From NCBI RefSeq assembly GCF_000264375.1, contig NZ_AJXW01000085.1:1-38827 (forward strand): a DNA stretch of 38,827 nucleotides, read 5' to 3'. Every line of letters starts with the position of its first letter. Position 1 is the first letter of the stretch. Shown one piece after another: positions 14,897 through 24,700 of the stretch. The notes beneath the pieces are model-generated. The model saw only the letters and a program-made list of their open reading frames with translations. It did no database searches and was not told the origin of the DNA. Position numbers and translations under genes: made by a program. Source of the stretch: Rhodanobacter thiooxydans LCS2 (GTDB taxonomy: Bacteria > Pseudomonadota > Gammaproteobacteria > Xanthomonadales > Rhodanobacteraceae).

Positions 14897-16252
14897 TCAG
14901 CGCCGCCGCCGACGCCACGCGATCAGGCCGCCGGCGAGCAGCAGCAACAGCGGCAGCGCGACCAGGAAACCGATGCTCAGTGCGTTCAAGCCGGTTTGCG
15001 AGATATCCAGCAGCCGGTCCGGCGCGCCGCGTGGCGGCAGCTCGACCAGCTTGTCGTCGCCGAGCAGCCAGTCGAACACGCGCTCGCCCAGCGCGCGGTT
15101 GCCGCCGTTGCCGAGGAAGCTGTTGGAGAGGAAGTCGCCATCGCCGATCACCACCGCGCGCTGCTCGCTCTTGTCCGGGCTGGGCGACAGCCGGCTCAGC
15201 GCGAAGCCGAAGTCCAGCGGACCCTTCAGTTCGCCGGCGTCGGCGTCGTAACGGATGTCCGAGGGCTTGGCGTTGTCGATCGGCTGGAACTCGGTCCAGC
15301 TCTGCGCGCCTGAGCGCAGGAACGGCTTCACCGCCCAGGCGCCCTGGCTCAGCTGCGCCAGCGCGGACGCCTGCGGGAACAGCGTGGTCAGCGTGAAGCC
15401 GCGCGTGATGGCCTGCGGCGGGTAGCTGCCCAGCGCGATCAGGCGCGGGTCGCCCAAGCCCAGCGCGGCACCGCCACCATCGACCAGCACGCCCGGCAGC
15501 ACGCGCACGCCGAGCGCGGCGGCCAGCGGAGCGAGGCCGAGGTCATCGTTCGACGGCTCGCTCAGCCACAACAGGTTACCGCCGTTCTGCACGTAGGCGA
15601 CCAGCGCCTGCACCGCGCCCGGCGGCAGCGCCAGGCTGGGGCTGGCCAGCACCACCAGGTCGGTGTGCTCGGGCACCGCGGTCACCTGCGCGAAGTTCAG
15701 CGGCACCGCGCGCATGCCGCGCGCTTCCAGCTGGGTGATGAAGGTGCCGAGGTCAGCGTTGGCCTGGCCGTCGGCCCGCCGTTCGCCGTCGCCGGTGACG
15801 AAGGCCACGATGCGGTCGCCGCCGCGCAGCAGCCGTTCCAGCGCGTTGGTGAGGCTGCGCTCGGACAGCTCGTCCAGCCGCTGCTCGCGGTCCTTGTAGT
15901 GCAGGATCAACGCGCCGTCGACGGTGATGCCCAGCTCGCGCATCTTCGCCGGGTCCAGCTGCGGATCGACGAAACGCAGAGCCAGATCCGGCTTCACCGC
16001 CTGATAGCGCTGCAGGAAGCCGGCCACGGTCTGGCGCAGGTTGCCCTGTGGATTGGCGTAGGTGGTGATCTCCACCGGGCCTTCGAAGCGAGCCAGCACC
16101 GCGCGGCTTTCCGGCGACAGGCTGGTGCGGCCGTTCGCGGTCCAGTCGGCCTGGTGCGCATAGCGCGTGCTGAGGTAGCCGATCGCCGCGACGGCGAGCA
16201 CCAGCAGCAGCGCGAACAGCCAGCCGTCCAGACGTCTGAATAGATGGCGCAT
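14897..16252 (-). CDS. GldG-like ABC transporter auxiliary protein (ABC_transp_aux family)
   Basis: A 451-residue protein with an N-terminal membrane segment (about 12-28), a large periplasmic domain, and a C-terminal membrane segment (about 427-445) ending in a basic RRRRR cluster. The domain shows the features of the GldG/ABC_transp_aux family: TSLSPESRAVLARFEGPVEITTY near the start, DLVVLASPSLALPPGAVQAL in the middle and VVIGDGDFLSNSFLGNGGN near residue 375. It overlaps the permease stop by one base (TGATG), a sign of translational coupling. Such ATPase-permease-GldG sets are named after Bacteroidetes gliding but occur widely; the substrate is unknown and gliding should not be inferred. 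Confidence 0.87.
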   Translation of the reverse strand: MRHLFRRLDGWLFALLLVLAVAAIGYLSTRYAHQADWTANGRTSLSPESRAVLARFEGPVEITTYANPQGNLRQTVAGFLQRYQAVKPDLALRFVDPQLDPAKMRELGITVDGALILHYKDREQRLDELSERSLTNALERLLRGGDRIVAFVTGDGERRADGQANADLGTFITQLEARGMRAVPLNFAQVTAVPEHTDLVVLASPSLALPPGAVQALVAYVQNGGNLLWLSEPSNDDLGLAPLAAALGVRVLPGVLVDGGGAALGLGDPRLIALGSYPPQAITRGFTLTTLFPQASALAQLSQGAWAVKPFLRSGAQSWTEFQPIDNAKPSDIRYDADAGELKGPLDFGFALSRLSPSPDKSEQRAVVIGDGDFLSNSFLGNGGNRALGERVFDWLLGDDKLVELPPRGAPDRLLDISQTGLNALSIGFLVALPLLLLLAGGLIAWRRRRR

Positions 16253-17022
16253 CAGCCGCGCTCCCGCTCAGCGTCGAGCTGGCGTGCGGCCAGCGCCAGC
16301 GCCAGCACGATCAGCAGCGCGAACCAGACGAGGTCGGCGCTCGAGACCAGGCCACGCAGCAGCGGCTGCAGGTGCGTGCTCATCGCCAGCCAGTTGATTG
16401 CACCGCCGTCGACGCCCGCCATCTGCGCGCCCTGGTTCACGCTCCACAGCGCCAGCGCGATCACCAGCGCGGCGGCGGCGGCCAGTGCCGGATGCGAGGC
16501 AAAACTCGAACAGGCCACGCCGACCGCGGCCAGCGCCGCCAGCATCAGCGCCAGGCCCAGCGTGGCAGCGGCCAGCTTGCCCCAGTCGAAGTGGGTGGCG
16601 TGCATCAGCGCCAGCGGCATCGCCAGGGTCAGTGCCAGCCACAGCAGCAGCCAGCCCAGCACCGCCAGGTACTTGCCCAGCACGATGCGCCAGGCCGGCA
16701 CGCCCGCGGCGAACAGCAGCGGCAGGGTGCCGTTGCGGCGCTCGCCGGCGAGCGTCGACATGGTGAGCAGCGGCACCACCAGGAACGCCAGCTGGGCCAG
16801 CTGGGCCAGCAGCGGCACGCCGACCAGGTCGATGAAGCCGGGGCCGTCCGGCAGCGCGGCACGCCGGATCTGTCCGGCCAGGAAACCGCCCAGCAGCAGG
16901 GTGAAGTTCCACGCCAGCCAGGCCAGGGTCAGCGCGGCTAGCACCCAGGCCAGCGGGCGCACCAGCAGCCGGCGCCACTCCAGTCGCGTCACCGCGACGG
17001 TGTTCGTGAAGGCGTGGCTCAT
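16252..17022 (-). CDS. ABC-2 type permease, GldF-like
   Basis: A 256-residue integral membrane protein with about six hydrophobic helices. The pattern of ABC-2 permeases is clear: an N-terminal amphipathic stretch ending EWRRLLVRPLAWVLAALTLAWL, a GFLAGQIR loop, the segment FLVVPLLTMSTLAGERRNGTLPLL (about 80-103, with the conserved ERRNGTLPLL), and ALAAVGVACSSFASHPALAAAAALV. It overlaps the ATPase stop by four bases (ATGA) and its stop overlaps the GldG-like start, so the three are translationally coupled. It should form the membrane channel with the ATPase of 17019-17783. Confidence 0.88.
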   Translation of the reverse strand: MSHAFTNTVAVTRLEWRRLLVRPLAWVLAALTLAWLAWNFTLLLGGFLAGQIRRAALPDGPGFIDLVGVPLLAQLAQLAFLVVPLLTMSTLAGERRNGTLPLLFAAGVPAWRIVLGKYLAVLGWLLLWLALTLAMPLALMHATHFDWGKLAAATLGLALMLAALAAVGVACSSFASHPALAAAAALVIALALWSVNQGAQMAGVDGGAINWLAMSTHLQPLLRGLVSSADLVWFALLIVLALALAARQLDAERERG

Positions 17023-17783
17023 GCGGCGCGCGCCGGTGCGGTGCCGCCGTTCATCGCGATGCCGAAGAAGGTTTTTTCCAGCGCGGCGTGGTCATCGGCC
17101 AGCACCGGGCCATCGTGGCGCAGCGTGCCCTCGTGCAGGATCGCCACGCGATCGCACACTGCGGTGACTTCGGGCAGCAGGTGGGTGGACAGGATCACCG
17201 AAGTGCCGGCCGCGGCCTGCTCGCGGATCAGCGTGCGCAGCGCGGCGACCTGCACCGGGTCGAGCGCGTTGGCCGGCTCGTCCAGCACCAGCAGCGGCGG
17301 CCGATGCAGCAGCGCGCAGGCCAAGCCGAGGCGCTGGCGCTGGCCCTGCGACAGCACGCCGGCCAGGCGCCGGGCCAACGGCTGCAGTTCCAGCCGCTCG
17401 ATGATCGCGCTGCGCGCCTGGCGCAGCGCGGCGCCGTTCAATCCACGCAAGCGGCCATGCGCGTCGAGATGCTCTTCGACGCTCAGCTCGGCCCACACCG
17501 GCGCGCGTTCCGGCAGCCAGCCGATCTGCGTGCGGGCCAGTTCCGGCTGTTCCAGGAAATCCTCGCCGTTCAGCTCGATGCCGCCGCTGTCGGGGCGCAG
17601 CGCGCCGGCGATCATCGACAAGGTGGTCGATTTGCCGGCGCCGTTCACGCCCAGCAGGCCCATCACCTGGCCGGCTTGCAGCTCCAGGCTGAGATCCTGC
17701 ACGGCAGCGCGACCGGCGCGGCGGCGGCTGATCCGGTCCAGTCGAAGGACGACGCGGGGTGAATCGGAAATGGGCGGAGTCAT
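17019..17783 (-). CDS. ABC transporter ATP-binding protein, GldA/CcmA-like
   Basis: A 254-residue cytoplasmic ATPase that powers the permease encoded next. Motifs are complete: GLLGVNGAGKSTTL (Walker A, about 36-49), the Q loop IGWLPER near 83, the signature LSQGQRQRLGLACALLHRPPLLVLDEP (about 145-171, combining signature and Walker B), and the H-loop VILSTHLL. No strong Shine-Dalgarno precedes ATG 17783. It is the first gene of a four-gene minus-strand operon and is divergent from the desaturase, 173 bases away. Multidrug, natural-product or envelope-lipid export are all possible; nothing in the sequence picks one. Confidence 0.9.
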   Translation of the reverse strand: MTPPISDSPRVVLRLDRISRRRAGRAAVQDLSLELQAGQVMGLLGVNGAGKSTTLSMIAGALRPDSGGIELNGEDFLEQPELARTQIGWLPERAPVWAELSVEEHLDAHGRLRGLNGAALRQARSAIIERLELQPLARRLAGVLSQGQRQRLGLACALLHRPPLLVLDEPANALDPVQVAALRTLIREQAAAGTSVILSTHLLPEVTAVCDRVAILHEGTLRHDGPVLADDHAALEKTFFGIAMNGGTAPARAA

Positions 17784-17874
17784 TGCGTGATTGTCACGGC
17801 GCCCCCATCGTTAAACAACAGGCGCACACCACGGACATGGCTAACGTCACCTTAGCGTCCGGCTCTTGACCGAC

Positions 17875-17883
17875 TGCTATGAT
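17875..17883 (+). promoter_or_regulatory. Extended -10 promoter candidate for desaturase
   Basis: TGC followed by TATGAT (17878-17883) forms an extended -10 element, with a TSS expected near 17890 and a leader of about 65 bases to the ATG at 17957. No good -35 hexamer lies 16-18 bases upstream. Confidence 0.35.
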
Positions 17884-17956
17884 TCGTGGTTCGCCGTGCT
17901 GGCGGGTATGGAAACCCCCGATCTACACTGCCTCCATCCCTCACCCGGTGCTTTCC

Positions 17957-19150
17957 ATGCTCGACGCTGTACTGAATTTCCTGAACGACGGTCTCGCCCA
18001 TGCCAGTTGGGGCCAGATCCTCGTCTACATGCTGGTGGTCACCCAGCTCACCATCTTCACGGTGACGATCTACTACCACCGCTGCCAGACCCACCGCGGC
18101 GTGGATCTGCACCCGATCGTGCAGCACTTTTTCCGCTTCTGGGGCTGGCTCACCACCGGCATGGTCACCCGCGAGTGGGTGGCGGTGCACCGCAAGCACC
18201 ACGCCAAGGTGGAGACCGCGGAGGATCCGCACAGCCCGCAGATCTACGGCATCAAGAAGGTGTTCTGGGACGGCGTGTCGCTGTACCGCGACGCCAGCTA
18301 CGTGAAGGAAGACCTGGAGAAGTACGGCCGCGGCACCCCGGACGACTGGCTGGAGCGCAAGCTCTACACCGGCCACCCGTACTGGGGCCCGGCGCTGATG
18401 CTGGTGATCAGCCTGGCGCTGTTCGGCGTGATCGGCGCCGCGTTGTGGGCGGTGCAGATGATCTGGATCCCGTTCTGGGCCGCCGGCTTCGTCAACGGCA
18501 TCGGCCACTGGTGGGGCTACCGCAACTTCGAGAGCGCCGACACCGCCACCAACCTGATCCCGTGGGCCTTCTGGATCGGCGGCGAGGAGCTGCACAACAA
18601 CCACCACGCCTTCCCCAGCTCGGCCAAGTTCGCCCTGCGCAAGTGGGAGTTCGACATCGGCTGGGTGGTGATCTGCGCGCTGCAGAAGGTGGGTCTGGCC
18701 AAGGTGCTGCGCGTGGCGCCCACGCTGGACGTGCGCCCGAACGTGCGCCTGCCCGACGCCGACACGCTGAAGGCCGTGCTCACCCACCGCTTCCAGGCGA
18801 TGACCGACTACTACCGCAACGTGATCGTCCCCACCCTGCGCGACGAAGCGGCCCACGCTGGCGAGAACATCAAGGCGGTGCCACGCCGCATGCGCCGCGC
18901 GCTGGCCGACGGCGGCCGCTGGCTGGACAACGAGGGCCGCGACCGCATGCAGGCCGTGCTGGTCAAGCGCCCGACGCTGAAGACCGTGTGCGAGTTCCGC
19001 ACCCGCCTGGCGGCGCTGATGGAACAGCGTGGCGCCGAGCAGGCGCTGAAGGGCCTGCAGCAGTGGATTCGCGAGGCCGAGGAAAGTGGCATCCGCGCCC
19101 TGCAGGAGTTTGCGCAGCGGCTCAAGGGCTACAGCGTCGCGGCGGTGTGA
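17957..19150 (+). CDS. Membrane fatty acid (acyl-CoA/acyl-lipid) desaturase
   Basis: A 397-residue di-iron membrane desaturase that introduces a cis double bond, probably delta-9, into acyl chains using O2. The three histidine boxes are present: HRCQTH (41-46), HRKHH (78-82) and HNNHH (213-217), with the extra His of GIGHWWGYRN at 184. Two hydrophobic hairpins surround them. The C-terminal 150 residues are soluble and helical, longer than in minimal desaturases. The start at 17957 was chosen because the MLDAVLNFLND sequence begins the typical N-terminus; codons from 17879 add an atypical stretch. It allows oxygen-dependent unsaturated fatty acid synthesis and so links to plsB and gpsA in lipid metabolism. 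Confidence 0.9.
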   Translation: MLDAVLNFLNDGLAHASWGQILVYMLVVTQLTIFTVTIYYHRCQTHRGVDLHPIVQHFFRFWGWLTTGMVTREWVAVHRKHHAKVETAEDPHSPQIYGIKKVFWDGVSLYRDASYVKEDLEKYGRGTPDDWLERKLYTGHPYWGPALMLVISLALFGVIGAALWAVQMIWIPFWAAGFVNGIGHWWGYRNFESADTATNLIPWAFWIGGEELHNNHHAFPSSAKFALRKWEFDIGWVVICALQKVGLAKVLRVAPTLDVRPNVRLPDADTLKAVLTHRFQAMTDYYRNVIVPTLRDEAAHAGENIKAVPRRMRRALADGGRWLDNEGRDRMQAVLVKRPTLKTVCEFRTRLAALMEQRGAEQALKGLQQWIREAEESGIRALQEFAQRLKGYSVAAV

Positions 19151-19173
19151 GCGGCCGCCGCAACGGTTCCGGC

Positions 19174-19205
19174 AAAACCCGCCTTCCGGCGGGTTTTGTT
19201 TTTTG
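19174..19205 (+). terminator. Rho-independent terminator of desaturase
   Basis: AAAACCCGCC, loop TTCC, GGCGGGTTTT, then GTTTTTTG, located 23 bases after the desaturase stop. It is a textbook intrinsic terminator on the plus strand. Confidence 0.9.
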
Positions 19206-19263
19206 GGATTCGGGCGGACGAAGGATGGTTGGGCAGGATGGTCATCCCGACAGGTGGGCAAAA

Positions 19264-19290
19264 GAAAACCCGCCACAAGGGCGGGTTTTC
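19264..19290. terminator. Second bidirectional hairpin
   Basis: GAAAACCCGCC, a 5-base loop and GGCGGGTTTTC. The stem sequence repeats that of the desaturase terminator 80 bases earlier. It lies between convergent desaturase and rpmG and could stop transcripts from either side. Confidence 0.6.
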
Positions 19291-19337
19291 CGTGAGGCAT
19301 CAATGTCGCTGTTGCAGAGGAAGCAAAAGCAAAAGCG

Positions 19338-19357
19338 ATCCCTGCCTTCGCAGGGAT
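19338..19357. repeat. Small hairpin repeat ATCCCTGC/GCAGGGAT
   Basis: Perfect 8-bp stem with loop CTTC. It resembles the widely scattered 'CATCCCTGCGAAGGCAGGGATG' type of intergenic palindrome seen in many proteobacteria; its dispersal in this genome cannot be checked here. Confidence 0.55.
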
Positions 19358-19407
19358 GACGTTCTGACAGAGCCGCTCGCGCGGAGCGCGAGCGGGTCAG
19401 AACGTCA
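19357..19407 (-). terminator. Large hairpin overlapping the rpmG stop codon
   Basis: TGACGTTCTGAC (19357-19368) pairs perfectly with GTCAGAACGTCA (19396-19407). Inside, after an AGAG bulge, CCGCTCGCG (19373-19381) pairs with CGCGAGCGG (19387-19395). The right arm contains the L33 stop codon (19405-19407), so the structure begins exactly at the end of the rpmBG message. A 3'-end stabiliser or terminator role is likely. Confidence 0.6.
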
Positions 19408-19572
19408 CTTGATCTTGCCTTCCTTGTAGATCACGTGCTTGCGCACGACCGGGTCATACTTCTTGAACTCGAACTTTTCCGGCGTGTTCTTCTTGTTCTT
19501 CTGCGTGGTGTAGAAGTGGCCGGTACCGGCCGAGGAGATCATGCGGATCTTGTCGTTTGCAGTCTTGGCCAT
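19405..19572 (-). CDS. rpmG: 50S ribosomal protein L33
   Basis: A 55-residue ribosomal protein, the same length as E. coli L33. It reads [20 protein letters not shown], then a typical [20 protein letters not shown] and ends [10 protein letters not shown]. It lacks the zinc-binding cysteines of the C+ form, so it is the zinc-independent type. AAGGAGA lies about 7 bases before the ATG. It follows rpmB by 11 bases in the standard rpmB-rpmG order and is surely co-transcribed. Its stop codon is in the arm of a large hairpin. Confidence 0.96.
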   Translation of the reverse strand: MAKTANDKIRMISSAGTGHFYTTQKNKKNTPEKFEFKKYDPVVRKHVIYKEGKIK

Positions 19573-19583
19573 GACGGATCTCC

Positions 19584-19820
19584 TTAGACCTTTTCGCCGC
19601 GGGCGCGCATCTCGGCAATCACGGCCTCGATGCCATTCTTGTCGATCGTGCGCAGGGCATTGTTGGAAACGCGCAGCTTGATCCAGCGGTTCTCGCTGGG
19701 CACCCAGAAACGACGCTCATGCAGGTTCGGCAACCAGCGACGACGGGTCCGGTTGTTGGCGTGCGAGACGTTGTTGCCGCTCTGCGCACCCTTGCCGGTG
19801 ACTTGACATACACGGGCCAT
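19584..19820 (-). CDS. rpmB: 50S ribosomal protein L28
   Basis: A 78-residue large-subunit protein, first gene of the rpmB-rpmG operon. It begins [20 protein letters not shown] and contains the family block [18 protein letters not shown] and [20 protein letters not shown] lies about 8 bases before the ATG, a perfect Shine-Dalgarno. It is divergent from secB across a 295-base region. Confidence 0.97.
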   Translation of the reverse strand: MARVCQVTGKGAQSGNNVSHANNRTRRRWLPNLHERRFWVPSENRWIKLRVSNNALRTIDKNGIEAVIAEMRARGEKV

Positions 19821-20115
19821 GACTTGCCTCCGTAATTGTTCTTGGACACCCGTTGGCCAGGGTGCGATCGGCCCAGCGGCGCCATGCGCCACGCGATGCT
19901 GGAGTTGTCGCAACGCATGATCGTGGGGTCCGTACCGCGTGGCGGACCGCCCGGAAACACCGGGCCGACAGAGGCGAGCCGCGTATTCTCGCAGAAAAAT
20001 CAGCCCCGGCGCAATCTTGCGGGGTTCCGCTGGCGTCGGCCGGCGTGCGTACCGCGGGGATGTATGGAACAATCAGCCTCTTTTGTACACACGACCCAGA
20101 CCCGAGGAACCCCCG
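19821..20115. other. Divergent rpmB/secB intergenic region
   Basis: A 295-base region between divergent start codons must hold promoters for both genes. I see no confident -35/-10 pair, hairpin or small gene. Short open frames here run into secB or rpmB in other frames and lack ribosome binding sites. Confidence 0.4.
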
Positions 20116-20619
20116 ATGGCACAAGAGATCACCAACGACCAGGCCAACGGCCAGGCCAGTCAGCCGCAGCTGGTGATGCAGAAGATCTACGTGAAGGATG
20201 TGTCCTTCGAAGCGCCGAATGCGCCGCAGATCTTCCAGGAGCTCGACGAGAAGGACCAGCCGCAGGTGCAGCTGAACCTGGGCCAGAAGGCGACCGACCT
20301 CGGCAACGACCTGTACGAAGTGGTGCTCAGCCTCACTTTGACCTGCACCGTCGGCCAGCGTACCGCCTACCTCGCCGAGGTGGAGCAGGCCGGCCTGTTC
20401 GGTATTGCCGGCTTCAGCGAGATGGACCACGCCGGGATCATCGGCAGCTACTGCCCGAACCTGCTGTTCCCGTATGCCCGCCAGGTGATCTCCTCACTGG
20501 TGCTCGAAGGCGGCTTCCCGCCGTTCCTGCTGCAGCCGATCAACTTCGATGCGCTGTTCGCCGAGCAGCAGCGCCGCATGATGGGCGGCGACGACGCTCC
20601 GGCCACGCTCAACAGCTGA
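20116..20619 (+). CDS. secB: Protein-export chaperone SecB
   Basis: Cytosolic tetrameric chaperone that keeps preproteins unfolded and hands them to SecA. The 167-residue product carries the family core: MQKIYVKDVSFEAPNAPQIF, LYEVVLSLTLTC, FGIAGFSEMDHAGIIG (E. coli-like FNISGMD region) and the C-terminal CPNLLFPYARQVISSLVLEGGFPP. The last residues are acidic-poor and contain no zinc ligands, as usual for SecB. GAGGAA sits about 8 bases upstream of ATG 20116. It is followed by gpsA 9 bases after its stop, the same order as in E. coli secB-gpsA. Confidence 0.96.
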   Translation: MAQEITNDQANGQASQPQLVMQKIYVKDVSFEAPNAPQIFQELDEKDQPQVQLNLGQKATDLGNDLYEVVLSLTLTCTVGQRTAYLAEVEQAGLFGIAGFSEMDHAGIIGSYCPNLLFPYARQVISSLVLEGGFPPFLLQPINFDALFAEQQRRMMGGDDAPATLNS

Positions 20620-20628
20620 GCCGTGCCG

Positions 20629-21654
20629 ATGGCCGAAAACCCGAAGCTGACCGTCCTTGGGGCCGGCTCCTGGGGAACCGCGCTGGCGGCGCTGGCCGTC
20701 CGCAACGGCGTGCCGACCACGCTGTGGGGGCGCGACCGCGCGGCGCTGGCGACGATGGCCGCCAGCCGCCGCAACCAGCGCTACCTGCCGGACGCCGAGT
20801 TGCCGCCAGAGCTCACCTACGAAGCCGACCTGGCCGCCGCCGTGCGCGGCGCCGGCATCGTGCTGATCGTGGTGCCCAGCCATGCGTTCGCCTCGATGCT
20901 GGACGAGATCGCGCCGCTGCTTGACCCGGGTACCGCGATCGCCTGGGCGACCAAGGGCTTCGAGCCCGGCACCGGTCGCTTTCTTCATGAGCTGGTGGCC
21001 GAACGGCTGCCGGGTCGCGCCGCGGCGGTGATCACCGGCCCGTCGTTCGCCAAGGAAGTCGCCGCCGGCCTGCCCAGCGCGGTCACCGTGCATTCGGACG
21101 ACGCGGCGTTCGCACAGCGGCTGGCCACCCTGCTGCACGCGCCGAACCTGCGTGCGTATTCCGGCGGCGACGTGCTCGGCGCCGAGCTCGGCGGCGCCAT
21201 GAAGAACGTGCTGGCGGTGGCCACCGGCATCGCCGACGGCATGCAGCTGGGGCTGAACGCCCGCGCCGGCCTGATCACCCGCGGCATGAACGAGATGCTG
21301 CGCCTGGGCGTGGCCCTGGGCGCGCGGCCGGAGACGCTGATCGGCCTGTCCGGCCTGGGCGACCTGGTGCTGACCTGTACCGGCGACCTCTCGCGCAACC
21401 GCCGGCTCGGCCTGGCGCTGGGCCAGGGCGTGGCGATCGACGAAGCGGTACGCCGGATCGGCCAGGTGGTGGAAAGCATCCTCACCGCCGACGAGGTGGC
21501 GCGGCTGGCCGACAAGCACGGCCTCGACCTGCCGATCAGCGCCGGTGTGCGCGCCGTGCTGCATGGCGAGGTCACCCCGACCGACGGACTCAAGGCGCTG
21601 ATGGCGCGCGAGCAGAAGCCGGAATACCCGCACGGCCTGTTCGGCACCGCGTAA
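20629..21654 (+). CDS. gpsA: NAD(P)H-dependent glycerol-3-phosphate dehydrogenase
   Basis: Reduces dihydroxyacetone phosphate to sn-glycerol-3-phosphate, the precursor used by PlsB. The 341-residue protein has the Rossmann motif [11 protein letters not shown] (about 9-19), [28 protein letters not shown] with the catalytic Lys, [21 protein letters not shown], and the family block [11 protein letters not shown]. The substrate-binding signature is complete. ATG 20629 is preferred; a GTG two codons earlier (20623) is possible. It is co-transcribed with secB, 9 bases apart. Confidence 0.96.
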   Translation: MAENPKLTVLGAGSWGTALAALAVRNGVPTTLWGRDRAALATMAASRRNQRYLPDAELPPELTYEADLAAAVRGAGIVLIVVPSHAFASMLDEIAPLLDPGTAIAWATKGFEPGTGRFLHELVAERLPGRAAAVITGPSFAKEVAAGLPSAVTVHSDDAAFAQRLATLLHAPNLRAYSGGDVLGAELGGAMKNVLAVATGIADGMQLGLNARAGLITRGMNEMLRLGVALGARPETLIGLSGLGDLVLTCTGDLSRNRRLGLALGQGVAIDEAVRRIGQVVESILTADEVARLADKHGLDLPISAGVRAVLHGEVTPTDGLKALMAREQKPEYPHGLFGTA

Positions 21655-21751
21655 GCCGCACGCCGCGTGCCCGGGCGCGTTTGCGACCGTCGCATCCTGC
21701 CGTCGCGCTGCTAAGCTCAACGTTTTGGTTGTCGCCACGGACCGTACGCGC

Positions 21752-24700
21752 ATGCAGCAACCGGACGGGAAACCCCACGCCGCCATCGAGCCATCCGGCG
21801 ATGACGAAGCCCTGCCGCAGGCATGGCGGCGGTTGCTGGCCGCGCCGAAGCCGGCCGTGGTCGACGAGCATGGCGTGCTGGGGTTTTTTCTGGAAGTGAT
21901 GCCGGAGGAGGGCGCCGCGTTCGCCCGGCTGGACGTGGCGCCGGTGCTGCTGGCGGTGGTCGAGCACGGTCGCCACGCGCGGCCGGTGCCGCTGGACAGC
22001 CGGCACCTGGCGCAGTCGCCGCTCGAGCCGCACGAGCAACGCCTGGCGGCGACCATGCTCGGCCTGCCGCAGAGCGTGCGCAAGGGCCGCAGCTATGCGC
22101 GACTTGGCGGCCATGTCGGCGACACCCTGCTGGCCGAGATCCTGGATACCGCGCCGTGCTTCCTCGGCGGCCTGGCCGGGCTGCGGCTGTCGCGCGGCAA
22201 GTCGCATCCGCTCAACTGGCACTGGCAGCTGGAACCGGACGGAAGCCAGCGCCTGCTGCCGGTGCTGCCGCACAACCAGCGCCTGCTGCGCATCGACGGG
22301 CTGTGGTACCTCGACGCCGAACGCGCCGCCGTGGGCCGCTTCGACGCGGCGGTCGAGGAAACCCGCTGGCTGGAGCTGCCGCCGCTGAAGCACGAGCACG
22401 GTCGCCGCCTGCGCAATCGCCTGGCCGGCAGCCGGCTGGCCACGCGGGTGCCATTGCCGCAGGTGTTCGATGAAGTGCGCCGCTCGGCGCTGGCGCCCAA
22501 GCCCGTGCTGACCTTGCACGCGCTGACCCGGCACGTGCGGCTGGCCGCCGGCACGCCGCCGCTGGGCTACGCGCGGCTGGCCTTCGACTACGCCGGCGAA
22601 CGCCTGCCCGCGCGCGGCGGTGAGCCGCTGGTGCGGCGCGTGCGCAACGGCCAGCTGGTCGAGATCACCCGCCGCCGTGCCGAGGAATTGTCGGCTATGG
22701 AGCAGCTCGAACGCGCCGGGCTCACTCCCGGCGTGGACACCGAGGGCTTGCCGTGGGACGTGGCCGAAACCCTGCCCGACGACGCCTGGCTGTTCCCCGG
22801 CACCGGCTACGCCGGGGCACTGGAGGTCAACACGCCGGCACGCTGGCTGGCGTTGCGGCCGAAACTCGAGGTGGAAAATTTCCAGGTCGAGTATGCGCCG
22901 AGCTTCCCGTTCGAGGTGCTGGAAGGTCCGGTGCACTGGTATGGCCACGCGGTGGAAGACACCGACGATCACGCCTTCGACCTGGAAATCGGCATCGAGC
23001 TGGACGGCGAGCGCCACAACCTGCTGCCGGCGGTGGCGCAGGCGCTGGCCGAGCACCAGCTGAACCTGCGGCCCGCGCCAAACGAGCCGGAGGACGCGGT
23101 GTGGTACGCGCCGGTCGATGCGCGCCGGCGCGTGCCGGTGCGCCTGAAGGAACTGCGCGGCCTGCTGGCACCGCTGGCCGAGTACCTGGAGAAGCCGCGC
23201 CGCAGGTTGCACCTGCCGCGCGTGCAGGCCGGCCGGCTGGAGGAACTCGTTGCGGCGATGCCCGGCAACGGCACGCTGGAGGCGGCCGAGCCGCTGCTCG
23301 GTTTCGCCGCGCGCCTGCGCGACGCCGCCGAGCGCGCCAGCGACGCGGTGCCCGACGGGCTCACCGTCGAGCTGCGCCCGTACCAGCGCGAAGGCCTGCG
23401 CTGGCTCAACGCGCTGGCCGAAGCCGGCGTCGGCGGCGTGCTGGCCGACGACATGGGCCTGGGCAAAACGCTGCAGCTGATCACCCACCTGCTGGCGCTG
23501 AAGCAGGGCGGCGCACTGGGCCAGCCCGCGCTGGTGGTGGTGCCGACCAGCCTGATCCCGAACTGGCAGGCGGAGATCGCACGCTTCGCGCCGATGCTGC
23601 GCGTGCTGACCCTGCACGGGCCGCAGCGGGCCGAGGAGTTCGCCCAGCTGGGCGCGCAGGACATCGTGCTGACCAGCTATGCGCTGCTGCCGCGCGACGT
23701 GGTCGCGCTGCGCAGGCAGCCGTTCGCGCTGATCGTGCTGGACGAGGCGCAACAGGTGAAGAACCCGCGCACGCAGGCGCGGCGCGCGCTGCTCAGCCTG
23801 CGCACGTCGCGCTACGTCTGTCTTACCGGCACGCCGCTGGAGAACCACCTCGGCGAGCTGTGGTCGCAGCTCGACCTGGCGGTGCCCGGGCTGCTCGGCG
23901 ACGAAGGCGCGTTCCGCCGCTTCTATCGTCTCCCGATCGAGAAGCAGCACGACGAGGAATGCCAGCAGCGGCTGAACCTACGCATCGCGCCGTTCATCCT
24001 GCGCCGGACCAAGGCGCAGGTGGCCAGGGAGCTGCCGCCGAAGACCGAGATCACCCGCCGCGTGGTGCTGGAAGGCCGCCAGCGCGACCTCTACGAAGGC
24101 CTGCGGCTGTCGCTGGCGGAAGAACTGCGCGAGGTGATCGCGCAGCGTGGCATCGCGCACTCCGGCATCGTGGTGCTGGACGCGCTGCTGAAATTGCGCC
24201 AGGTCTGCTGCGATCCGCGGCTGGTGAAACTGGAAGCCGCGCGCGGCGTGCACGAGTCGGCCAAGTTCGAGCTGCTGATGGACATGCTGCCGGCGCTGCT
24301 CGACGAAGGGCGCAAGGTGCTGCTGTTCTCGCAGTTCACCGGCATGCTGAAGCTGATCGCCGCCGAGCTGGACCGCCGGCGCATCCGCTACGTCACCCTG
24401 ACCGGCGACACCCGCGACCGCGCCGAGCCGGTGCAGCGTTTCCAGAACGGCGAGGTGCCGTTGTTCCTGCTCTCGCTGAAGGCCGGCGGGGTGGGTCTCA
24501 ACCTCACCGCCGCCGACACCGTGATCCACTACGACCCGTGGTGGAACCCCGCCGCCGAGGCGCAGGCCAGCGACCGCGCGCACCGCATCGGCCAGGACAA
24601 GCCGGTGTTCGTGTTCCGCCTGATCACCTCCGGCACGGTGGAGGAACGCATCGAGCAGCTGAAGGAGCGCAAGGCCGAACTGGCCGCGGCGGTGCTCGAA

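Noticed and set aside
14897..17783. Gliding motility operon
   Set aside because: Only the GldA/F/G-like exporter genes are present; these families are widespread and no other gliding genes are seen.
17867..17883. TTGACC near the desaturase start as a -35 box
   Set aside because: It lies only 5 bases before TATGAT, far from the needed 16-18 base spacing, so only the extended -10 is retained.
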